This document shows positions 46,946 to 56,604 of a DNA stretch of 64,000 bases, piece by piece. A model generated the notes under the pieces. It ran no database searches, was not told the origin of the DNA, and was given only the letters and a program-made list of their open reading frames with translations. Source of the DNA: Agrypnia vestita. Its lineage: Eukaryota; Arthropoda; Insecta; Trichoptera; Phryganeidae. The stretch lies in the NCBI GenBank assembly GCA_016648135.1, contig JADDOH010001502.1:99495-163494 (forward strand). Reading direction: 5' to 3'. How positions within the stretch are numbered: position 1 is the stretch's first letter; each line of letters starts with the position of its first letter. The position numbers were made by a program, and so were the translations under genes.

Positions 46946-48490
46946 GATCGAAAGAGCTAGTATTTATGTAGCGTTCAGATGGGACCATTTCACTGATATT
47001 ATTTCATTAAATCATCTTCAAAAAAATCATTTAAATTGTTTTATTTAAAAAGTTTTTCACTTCACAAACTGCTGCTTTACAAAAATACCTTGTACTTCTT
47101 TGTACTTACTTACTCTTTTCTGAAAACTTTTATATATACTTGAGTTCACTTTGTGGAATTAAGTACAATAGTTTAACCGCCCCCTTTAGTACTTCAATCT
47201 GTAACCAATCATTGATGAGTATGAGTTTCACATTGTGGCCCCAAGATATATGAAGAGGTTTTGTCCGAAAGTTCTTCTCATCTTATTCAACTCTAACAGT
47301 TTGTTGGTTAATTATTGCGTTCAGTCTCTTAGTAAGCTTACTAAACTTTAACAGCGCCTTGGGAAACGATTGATTTGGTTACTGCTAATAAGAAACTTTA
47401 TTTCATCTACACACTACAGCGTTGCCACATTTCTCACTCTCATATTGTTACTTAGTAAGATAGAACTATATGTTAAATTGTCTTTCTTGGTTAAGGATAA
47501 TACTAACACAAGTTTTTTATTTATTACTGTGGTCATTTTTTTTCTTTATTCTTGTGGTCTTTATTCTTGTGGTAAACTTCTAAAGAAGCAAAGATCTATG
47601 CCCATTTATGTTACGTACTCTACTACTAGAAGGTTCGATGGAATGAAAGAACGATTGGTTGTCGATTTTTATTTTTCGATCGGAGATAGGCTCCGGGAGT
47701 AAATGGAAGTATACAGTCGTATGTAAATATGGAAGAAAGAAACTCTGATATGACTTGGCTCAGGTCTGCCTGGTGTTGCGACTTTCTTTGTTTTCGTACG
47801 TTTACGGCGCGGAGGTTTTTATTTGGTTAACAAAAACAAATCGCTTGGGTTGTGTATATCGCGCAGGCTTGGACAGTTACCGCCCCCTTATTATGCTTAA
47901 AATTAGTAATAATAAAGGAAGACTGCTAATACTTAATAAATTTGCTCAAGTATATTATAATATATAAAATAAATAAATGGGATTGCTCTTAATGAAGATT
48001 AATACTGGTTAAGTGAGGTATTTTATCTTGGTAATGTTTTTGTTAATTATTATGATCCTTAATTTTACAGTGTGTATGTAAGAATACCGGATATTTGCTT
48101 CTTCTTCTTCTTATTCTTTCTTATTTTCTATTGCCTTGTCAGGTGTCCTTACATTGGCTATCGCTTGTGCGAAAACCTCTCTGTCCTGCGCTGCCCGGGA
48201 CAAATCCAAAACCTGTGTCATTCCGGTCCAGTCTCTGATGTGCCAGCCAGAACATTTACCTTCTACCAACTCCCGTCTTTCTTCTATCTTCCCCTCGAGT
48301 ATTAGTCGGGGGAGGCGATATTTTCCCACGTAGCACGTGACCCTAATAAGAAACTTTCTTCATTTTAACATTCGATATTTGTTTACGATAATTAATTAAG
48401 TTAGATTGTACTTTCAAAGACATACTTTTTTTGGCGATAATTTACGCCCTCGAAAGCAGTAATCAGTCCGCCCTCTACCTCCGCGGGTAA
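46946..48490. other. Intron 3, no gene recognised
   Basis: AT-rich. The plus frame at 47370-47702 is hydrophobic and Thr/Ser-rich with no recognisable domain. The frames near 48072-48333 overlap on both strands and are likely chance. Confidence 0.4.
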
Positions 48491-48495
48491 AGGTC

Positions 48496-48540
48496 GTCCT
48501 CCTGATGACGTTGAATAAGAATTCAACGAAACGTCGAGAA
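48496..48540 (+). ncRNA. Hammerhead ribozyme-like core
   Basis: CTGATGA (48502-48508), extra C, helix II of seven perfect pairs (GTTGAAT/ATTCAAC around AAGA), GAAAC (48528-48532), and stem III AC/GT with cleavage expected after C (48534). CTC before the core pairs with GAG after the site. This is the best-formed helix II in the window; flanking repeat sequence is not otherwise matched. Confidence 0.62.
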
Positions 48541-48699
48541 TAGTTTCTCGGAAAAACATACGGTTCGTATAAAATAAAAAACCTTAACTCTTTAATAAAA
48601 TACGTTGTACGGAAAAACCGTCAAATTGACCACGAAAGAGCCATTACGTTACCACACTACTGAAAGCAATTTCATTGATGTAGATTATTTTATGCTATT

Positions 48700-48907
48700 T
48701 GTAAGGTATAAAAGCAAAGTCAGTCATCGAGGATAACTTATTTAAAATGTACTGAATTCTTGATTTTATACATATAGGTATCTATCCTTTCCAAAATCAT
48801 GTTTTCTATATATTTACAGGCTATGTATGTTTTCTATGAAATCTCGCATTCAGTACATTATAAATGAGTAGGTATCCTACATTGCTGCCTTTGCTTTTAT
48901 ACCCCAC
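48700..48907. mobile_element. MITE family F, copy 2
   Basis: GGTATAAAAGCAAAG at the left and TGCTGCCTTTGCTTTTATAC plus CCCACA at the right form the same terminal repeats as 16592-16828. The middle matches at TCCAAAATCATGTTTTCTAT and ATGTTTTCTA(T/C)(G/A)AAATCTCG. Confidence 0.65.
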
Positions 48908-49072
48908 ATTTATTATAAAATAGATATAAGATTTTTAAAGCAAAAGTTGCTTACAAATATAGATTTTGTTTTGTACAATATTTTGCTTCACGAACGCAAG
49001 TTTCCAACTCTTAATATTACAATTTCCAATTCCTATTCCTGAAATGTATAATATTTCCGTTCGTTTTTTCAG

Positions 49073-49198
49073 GAAGGTCTACTGGAATGGACAAAGTTTT
49101 TGGAAAAAGGGAAGAAAACAAAAAAAAACTGGCAAACTAACTTCGCAATATTGAAGAGAAGTACATTGGAGTTTTATACCAAGGATAACAGCAAACAA
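49073..49198 (+). CDS. Exon 4: first half of the PH domain
   Basis: Strong acceptor TTTTTTCAG and perfect donor CAA|GTAAGT; 42 codons in phase 0 at both ends. The peptide EGLLEWTKFLEKGKK, then TKKNWQTNFAILKRSTLEFY and TKDNSKQ, is the N-terminal half of a PH domain (strands 1-4). It has the lysine-rich loop before the NW motif that binds phosphoinositide headgroups in PH domains generally. The G-x(n)-GKK-x-(R/K)KNW spacing with LEFY closely recalls ARHGAP15/12/27, hence the family suggestion. Residues 767-808. Confidence 0.88.
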
Positions 49199-49298
49199 GT
49201 AAGTACCTATACTAAATTATATTAGTACATGGTGGAAAAAGGCCTGTCAGTAATGATGGGAAAAAATATTTTACAAGTACATCTAACCTTGTAAGTTC

Positions 49299-49787
49299 TG
49301 TCACGTAGAGATGGATTCGGTAGGCAAATGAAAACATTGGAAATTAATTAGCGATTTATTAATTAATTATTCAATGTACAAAGTCACTTAACACGAATTA
49401 AACTTAACGCTATTCTTTAATCTAAACTATTTCGCAATATATCATTTCTTCGCTCGTAGAATATACAATTCTCGCACATAGAAATCGCACTGGTTTATTT
49501 CGCCACTTAGGTACTTCGCTCGATTATTCGCTTCGATTATCTCACGACTGGACAACCACTGTCAAATCACGATACTCTTCTGCGCTGCGCTATTTACGTC
49601 TGCAAACGCCGGTTTTATCGAACTTTCTAGATTATTCTAGTGCGCAAGTGAAGATTTCCGTCGTTTTTCGACTGTCCTAGTCATTTTGTAGACATTTCCC
49701 GAAGGTTGTAGACTTCTAGACTATTCTATCCATAGTATTCTTCCAAAGTGACATTTTAACAATCCTTTTGCTTGCCACTCCGTGACA
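49299..49787 (-). mobile_element. Solo-LTR-like element in intron 4
   Basis: Bounded by TGTCACG (49299) and CGTGACA (49787), an LTR-like TG...CA form with extended inverted ends. On the minus strand its middle (ACTAGAATAATCTAGAAAGT, GAAATAAACCAGTGCG) parallels the plus-strand element at 61195-61860. No clear target-site duplication was found, so boundaries and class are provisional. Confidence 0.5.
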
Positions 49788-49870
49788 TATGTACTTTAAA
49801 GGTACGTAGATAGGTACTGTAAAAGGTACGTAGGTAGGTGACATAAGTACCTACTTAGGTAGGTATTTTA
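49788..49870. repeat. GTAG/TACC simple-repeat tract
   Basis: Imperfect tract of GTACGTAGGTAGGT and complementary ACCTACTTAGGTAGG, a simple sequence common in lepidopteran genomes. Confidence 0.5.
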
Positions 49871-49974
49871 AAATGTTGGAAACGAAAAGTTCACCTCAGA
49901 TGGCTTTATCGCTCGTCGGTCTCTTATACGACGTAACAAAGTTCGTCAAAAATTCTTTTAAACTTCATTCTTCT

Positions 49975-50060
49975 TTCTCAAAACAAGCGTTTAGCTTATT
50001 TTGAGAATAGTAAGAATATTGATACGACACCCATTCCGTGTTCGTATCTCTATTTAAGAA
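49975..50060 (+). mobile_element. SINE 3'-body fragment
   Basis: ACAAGCGTTTAGCTTATTTT, GAGAATAGTAAGAATATTGA, CATTCCGTGTTCGTATCTCT. The head is missing. Confidence 0.6.
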
Positions 50061-51689
50061 AATAAAATTGAGTTTTCAAAATCCGTAACTAAATTTGTTG
50101 CCTTCCATATCTTTAAATCGAGCTTTAAAATCTAAATTCCAGCTACAAAACTATATTCGTTATGCCTGAAAATGATTGAGTGTGGGGAGATGTTTCAGAA
50201 AGTATGCGCATGCGAAGGGGACTCTTCTCTATATTTCGTGCTCCTTTCAATATTCGATGTTTGTAGGCATCTGAAAATTTTGTTAAATATTGTAGACAGG
50301 AAAATTACGTACAGATTCACGTTGAATCTATTCAAGTAAAATACAAAATCCATTCTACAATATATTAAAATATTCGATATCGAGGAATGCGCACGATATT
50401 GCTTTTGACATAGTTGGGGCCGATGGCCTTGTCGTAGTGGCTGTCGGAAACGGCGTGGTACATTTTTGGGCGATTTATGGCATGGATTATGGGAAGGGTA
50501 CCGCATTGACGGATGCGTTCAGCCGTGTTTTGCGACGTATGGATAACGTTAATTCAGGCCTTTGTATTATGTCATTTCAACAACAATATTTATCTGTTCG
50601 TGTTCATTAAAATATTTACAAAAAATCGCTCGATGCCATCTTGATTCAATTTTCTGTTTAATGTACCTACCCTTCAATAAATAATCTTCACCAGTACGTT
50701 GGAATCGGGTACATTTTATGAATTTGGAGTATCGCAAATTTTTGATAAATTTGATTATTATTTAGGACGTTAAAAATGTTGAAAAATTTCCTTATTGGGA
50801 ATATTAAAGATTTCTTCAAAATCACCTTGATAATTACTCTCTAAACTATTTCCACTGGCAGTATATAAGACTTAAGGGTTCTACCCCAGCCAACTATACC
50901 ATACTGTAAAATGGACTGAGTAAACGCAAAGTATACCACCTTCAACATGTTTATTGATAACATATTTCGTAGTCTTATGAAAAGGTATATGAGTTTTCTC
51001 ATCCTAGTGACTATCGTATCGTAGAATCTTTTTAGCCGTAATGCCAGAGAGAAAGCTTACAGAGTTATTGTTCTTCTGTGATGAGCTCTTTATAATAATG
51101 TTTATTTCGACCAAATTCGTATTTGAATTTATAATGCGCGTTCATTCCGTGTACGATTTGATACTTGTTCCTTGAAGCGGAATTCCAATCACAAATCATA
51201 AAATTTCCCCATAGCCAAAAATACGGCCCATAAATCAAATTTTGATAGGTGTGTCTACTATCGAATTTCGGATCTGATTGCTATGTTGCGCTGTAACTAA
51301 ACTCCGCAAATCGGTGCACGCAGTACACGAAACGTGTACCAACTATAATTATGGTCCTTTTAAAACCATCAATTTATATCATGTACAAAGGTAAAGATTA
51401 ACGTTTAAATAATTTCACTTGGTAAATAAAATAATATTTTAACGAATTTTCCGTTTCTAACTGACAATGGACATAATAGCTATAATATAATCCCAGATAT
51501 AATAATTTCGTTGTCTGTCCGTCCATACGTCCGTCATTATTTCGTGTAACGTCCCCAACTTCTTTATAGTATAAAAACTTTATTTTTATTTTTTCTTCTT
51601 TTTTTTTACTGTTTTTTATATAAATAAATATATAATTATTCTTAAGGAACTGCCAGTAAAAGTACGGGTTATAGGTAGTGGATATAATA
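50061..51689. other. Intron 4, no gene recognised
   Basis: The minus frame 50195-50506 has no known domain. A CTGTCCGTCCATACGTCCGT block near 51515 resembles a family D end. Confidence 0.4.
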
Positions 51690-51875
51690 ATAGGAGTAGC
51701 TTGTTAGTGTAGTGGTTATAACTCTTGCCTAGCTATACCTAGGTCGGTATTCGAGTCCCATTCCATGAAACCAGCAAGTTAATCCTATTTTCATAGCACA
51801 AGCATTTAGCTTATTCTGAATATTGTAAGAATATTGATGCGACACGTATTCCGTATTTGCAAAAAATAATAGAAA
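51690..51875 (+). mobile_element. tRNA-derived SINE copy (complete head)
   Basis: The clearest polymerase III promoter pair in the window: A-box-like TTAGTGTAGTGG (51704-51715) and B-box-like GGTATTCGAGTCC (51746-51758), about 40 bases apart. Then come the body CCAGCAAGTTAATCC, TTTTCATAGCACAAGC and CGTATTCCGTATTTGC, and an A-rich end. Confidence 0.72.
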
Positions 51876-52332
51876 TGTGTACATTATAATTGTAAGAAAT
51901 AATTTCCTGTTAGGAATTGTATGCTTGGATTTTTGTTAGGTAAAATAGAAATAACTAGTGATGGTGTTTTTATAGATTACACAACAACCCTTATTTGAGA
52001 ATTGTATCTGATTGGATCAACGATTGGTAACTGATTTTTTGTAATTCATCAAGCAACCGTCGGTACTATACAACAGTTATATATTATTTACCAACCAACG
52101 ATACAATGCGATACAAATAACAGTGACATGAATAACCGGTTAAAATAACGATCCATTGCTAGATATAACCTGTAAATAAAGAAGAGAAGGTACACATTTT
52201 TAAACCTCAATTTGCTATAAAAAAAGCGTTATTGAAAATTGTGAGAAAAAATTTTTGGCTTCTACTTAATTTACCTATGGTGGTTTGGTACTTATCTACA
52301 GCACTATCGTTATATAAAGATATCTTTACCTA

Positions 52333-52719
52333 TAAAACTCAATGTATGTCTGTCCGTCTGTCTGTCTGTTCTCTATACAAATCCACAAGGTTCTAAATTT
52401 GAATCGAATTGGACGTTTGTCCGATTCGATTCAAATTTAGAACCCGGCCGGTAACATAGGCAACAATTACTCCCTATTCTCATACTCCTTCCCCTCCCCC
52501 TGACATATTTTCAATACAAATCTGTACCGTTTGACCGATTGGACCTTAAAATTTGGAAACTTATTCGTTATGACTCGGCGGGTAACATATGCGACATTTC
52601 CCCCCTATTCTTTTAACCCTTTCCCTCCGCTTATATACTTTCGATGCCTTTGTTTCCCTTCACAAATTTATTTTAAACTTAATCCTTAACCCGTGCAACG
52701 CCGCGTAAGGACAGCTAGT
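52333..52719 (-). repeat. Dispersed repeat family D, copy 2, with internal palindrome
   Basis: Reverse-orientation relative of 5800-6235. At 52389-52444 it holds an inverted repeat with 26-bp arms and one mismatch (GTTCTAAATTTGAATCGAAT), created where the usual TTTGAGTCGAATCGGACAAA segment is duplicated head to head. Confidence 0.6.
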
Positions 52720-52883
52720 TGAATATAAACCTCAAAATGGACTATAGCTTTGTCGCGTTATCCATGGACAGAGTACACTCAAATTTTTTTTTTTAGACTT
52801 TTGTGGTCGATTTTTCTACATTACTAACCCCTTATAAAAGTTATCAGTATATTATATTTTACTGTTTGTGTTTTTTTTTGCAG

Positions 52884-53063
52884 AAACTAGAATTCGCCTT
52901 CTTGTTTGACACTTCAGTTGTAGCCGACGCGACCCCACAGCAGACCAAGCAAAATCACGCTTACGTGCTCACGAGCAAGAGGGACCAAATCATTATTAGG
53001 CATAAAGATCGAGACGAGGCTGAAGATTGGTACGATTGCCTGTGGAAAATAATCAACAATCGG
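52884..53063 (+). CDS. Exon 5: second half of the PH domain
   Basis: Strong acceptor TTTTTTTTTGCAG and donor CGG|GTGAGC; 60 codons, phase 0 at both ends. KLEFAFLFDTSVVAD continues the beta-barrel. HAYVLTSKRDQIIIRHKD gives the next strands, and EAEDWYDCLWKIINNR is the C-terminal helix with the near-invariant PH tryptophan. With exon 4 the domain is about 102 residues, a normal PH length. The upstream in-frame ATG at 52803 is intronic. Residues 809-868. Confidence 0.9.
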
Positions 53064-53267
53064 GTGAGCATTTTCAATACTCCTACATCTCAGACATTTG
53101 GTTATTTTTAGATTTTTTTTCACATTTCATCCAGAAGCAATTTTCGCTCTTATTTTGAGTCCAATGCTGTAATTTGTGCTGAGGAAGAAAGCATTGGTTT
53201 ATGGGAATTATAAATTTTCGACCACAGGTGGCGGTAGTAAAAATGCAACTCACATATGGAACAAGGT

Positions 53268-53462
53268 GTCCAAATTAAACATATGCATAACTTCCAAAAA
53301 TTTGATAGATGTGATAGTCTATCGTGGGTGGAATTGTGAACTTTACATTGTGTAAAGTGATCACTTGAGCCAATAGTACGATAAGTTATAAGCCCTACGA
53401 ACACCCAACAAGACTTTCATCTACTTTCCCTATGAAAAATAGTTTCAACTCTATGAGACATC
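53268..53462 (-). repeat. Dispersed repeat family B, copy 4
   Basis: Minus strand: GATGTCTCATAGAGTTGAAA, GGGCTTATAACTTATCGTAC, CACTTTACACAATGTAAAGT, ATTCCACCCACGATAG. The minus frame 53150-53404 is a by-product. Confidence 0.65.
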
Positions 53463-53674
53463 CATAATATATCTTAAAGAAAAACCCCTTTTAAGAAATA
53501 CAGACTTTTCGCATGTGACATTGAAAGTTTTGCGCGACCGACTCGCCTGGTTTTGGTACTTGTATTGCTGGGACGACAGCCCGTGTGGATAGAATGCTTT
53601 AGCATAAAATAATGCCAACCAGGCGGCGAAGGTGTTAGGCCGATATGGACGCTTCGGCGCATAAAACAGCCCAG

Positions 53675-53840
53675 GGTATGTGGTGGTCACCTTCAATGAT
53701 CCAAAGGTCGCGGGTTTGAACCTCACTCCAGACCAGCAAGTTAATCCTATTTTCATAGCACAAGCGTTCAGCTTAGTTTGAAAATAGTAAGAATATTGAT
53801 GTGACACGTATTCCGTGTTCTCATATCTATTTAAAAAAAA
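53675..53840 (+). mobile_element. tRNA-derived SINE copy
   Basis: B-box-like GCGGGTTTGAACCTCACTCC, then CCAGCAAGTTAATCC, TTTTCATAGCACAAGCG, GAAAATAGTAAGAATATTGA, CACGTATTCCGTGTTC and an A-rich tail. The minus frame 53451-53807 is a shadow. Confidence 0.7.
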
Positions 53841-53929
53841 AAGTTAATTAATTCTACATAGTGTAAAAGACAAAGACAACGACTTGACTCTAATAGGTCA
53901 CTGTTTTGACTGTTTACATAGGTATAAAA

Positions 53930-54540
53930 ATAACTGTTGCTGCGCGTGGATGGAAAAGGCAGACAAATACACATATTTGGGACTTAAATAGATAAAAAAA
54001 TTAATTGGACAAATCACATAGAAGTTATATGCAACAAATTAAGATAACTGTTCGGCAAATTTGTAAAATTAAAATATTGTATTACTAGACATACACGTTA
54101 CTGCTTGTACTACGCTATGGTAGGTTCGCTCAAAAATTACGAACTAAGCAGTTATGGTATAACTTTTCATTCATATTTAGGCAGAATAAAAATTGTACAA
54201 TTAGGAATATAAAAAACGATAGCAAACAAAAACAAATGGAAGACTGTAAGGATCAAACGGAAATTCTATTTAAAATGTGTAACGTCTTACCTATACAAAA
54301 ACAGCTACATTATAAATTGACTCTAGATGAATACACAGATGAAAGGTTCAAAACGCAAATACGACACAGTTATATGATAAGACAAAAAACTGACATAAAA
54401 TTAGAATCAAAAAAATCTAACATATTTTACGGAGATTGGACAAAAATACATAATACTTAACAAAATACCGGATGGACTAAAAAACGAAACAGGCCAAAAA
54501 AAAATTTAATTGTTAAAAAAAATTATAATAAAATGTGAAT
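53930..54540 (+). pseudogene. LINE reverse-transcriptase C-terminal relic in intron 5
   Basis: Reading on with two or three stops gives KADKYTYLGLKIDKKINWTN, HIEVICNKLR, stop, LFGKFVKLKYC, LYYAMVGSLKNYELSSYGIT, and then the open frame 54236-54460 with VLPIQKQLHYKL. This is the thumb and C-terminal region after the RT active site of a Jockey/CR1-type element (YLGL box). The YADD catalytic part is absent. A degenerate A/T-rich 3' end follows near 54500. Confidence 0.65.
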
Positions 54541-54849
54541 ATAATATAATAATATGATTGCGTGAGTACGCATATTATTCCTACAGACAAACCGTATATA
54601 CAGTTTCGTAGGATGTCTTAAGATAATATTGATACAGATTTAAATAAAAATAAAATAAGTTCTAGAGTTTGGACCGATTTTTACTCCCTTTTTTAACCCT
54701 TTTCCCGTGAATTGAGTTGAAACCTTACAGACTCGTGGTGACGATAAAAATGATCTAACAAATTATCGTTTTAAAAATTTAATAATTATAGTATGATTTT
54801 GGATTTTACGAAATTTTAATGGTTTTTTCAAATTGGAATCAATACAAAT

Positions 54850-54910
54850 GAGTAATGACCCCGACGCGTGCATTAGGCACGAAACCTGATTCATTGAGAA
54901 AGGGAGTATA
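54850..54910 (+). repeat. Decayed hammerhead-like motif in intron 5
   Basis: CCGACGC, a perfect 5-bp hairpin CGTGC/GCACG around ATTAG, then AAAC (GAAAC 54881-54885). The CTGANGA box is altered at two positions. Confidence 0.3.
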
Positions 54911-54973
54911 ATAAAAACTTGGTTTTTATGGGTTAGTTTTTTTTGGTTTTGATTGCATAACTGTTTCTTCCAG

Positions 54974-55070
54974 GCCTTCGGCTACCAGTGTCCAGACAAC
55001 AGCAGTTCTGCTGGATCTCCGTCTCCGTCACCCAAGCAGAAGCACTCCAAGTCGAAAACGCCCAATAAAG
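54974..55070 (+). CDS. Exon 6 of the PH-domain gene: Ser/Pro/Lys linker
   Basis: The acceptor TTTCTTCCAG opens phase 0. The exon is 32 codons plus one base and ends at AAAG|GTTGGT in phase 1. The peptide AFGYQCPDNSSSAGSPSPSP, KQKHSKSKTPNK is a low-complexity linker after the PH helix. In ARHGAP9/12/15/27 proteins a similar basic, serine-rich linker joins PH to RhoGAP. A following phase-1 exon was not found with confidence before the end of the window. Residues 869-901. Confidence 0.8.
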
Positions 55071-56604
55071 GTTGGTCTGCACGGCTTACTCATACCTAAA
55101 GCTTATTAATATTTATTTTCTTTGCAATTATTTATTCGCTATTTAATTTTTTGACGCGCATCGATCGATTGAAGGTTAAATACTTGGAGGTTTAATATAT
55201 CTCCTACAGCGACACGTTCAGCGGGCAGCACAGCGGGCCCTTGTACAAGACAATCCTCGTTTTATTTTCTTTAAATTGAATAATTGGAGAATAATACTAT
55301 TATGTACATACCTTCAAAATAGTAAATATAAAGTCAACGTGTGTTACTACTATTGCAGTTCCGTAATGGTATTATCTGATCTTATTTTCAAAAGTTATTA
55401 GTAGGTATTCCTCGATGGCTCCACAAAATTATTTTATAAATTATTAAGTTTAGAAATTAAAGATTATGCTTAGATATAATATATATACTTAGATGTAATA
55501 TATATAGAAATTAAAGATATAAAAATAAAAAAATACTCATTCATTCGTCACTAGGATTTTTAAACATATAAATATCATAATTGTCGCGATTGTACAATTT
55601 GTTCAGAGTTTGCCTCTTCGGTAGCTGCCCCAGTTGCCGAAGTGAGAGACAGCCACGTCATTGGGCGCATTCGTACCTTTGATGAAACCGCAAATAATTT
55701 ATCTTATTAAGCTTAAAAAACATAAATAATGTGTAGAATTATTATATGCGTTATTTAATATTCGATTTACTTCAAAAGTGACATTTAATGATTAGAAATA
55801 TCAAAATACATATTTTCTTCAATCAATTTTATTTTTACTCCTGGCAAGACACATCGACATTGAATTTTGACATTTCGAACGAATGATTTGACATAATTAA
55901 CATTGTAAAAAAATTCTTTACACGTCTCAGACACGTGTATCGTACCAACCCTGCGTAGAAAATGTTTTATTAAAAAATTTCTCAACCAGTAACGGTTTCG
56001 CTTTGCTTTAGTACAATACAAGATTAGCATTACGTTCACGACGATTGTCGAACGCATCTCGTTCAAATTTCTTTGCGATCTTATTGGAAAAATGTGATTT
56101 GCGTTGTTTCGATATGCGCCACATTTTCCTGGACCTCTTAACCTAGACGCAAATCGAAACCCTAATAAATTATATTTTGTGTATGTACGTTTTTATATTT
56201 TATTTTTCTGACGTTCGAGAAATTTCTACCGAGGAAAACTTATATCTACCACTAACAGCGGTTTCAGCAAATTTATTATTACAAGGACTTCAATGTCGTG
56301 ATCCTATTTGTTACTTAACTATAAATAAACGATCGATAGAAGACATGACGCTAAAATAACATACACATACGTATCTCTAAGTCAAAGGCATTGCAAGATA
56401 GCTTAGCCTTCCATTACCTTGAATCTTAACCCCTATAGACTCGCAACGCGTCTTTATTAATTATTTTTCTTGGAAACTATAATAGAAACACTCCCTGAAA
56501 GGAAACGCAAAATGAAATTACCGGCAAATCGACAAAACCCTGAATTTAATAACAGTTTAACCGTAATTATGAAAGTTTCAAAAATTGAATATCATAATAT
56601 TGTA
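55071..56604. other. Intron 6, no gene recognised
   Basis: AT-rich. The frames 55785-56066 (minus) and 56177-56359 (plus) have no known domain. No phase-compatible exon was recognised. Confidence 0.45.

Noticed and set aside
47370..47702. 110-codon plus-strand frame in intron 3
   Set aside because: No recognisable domain and internal short duplication (TTTATTCTTGTGGT); composition-driven.
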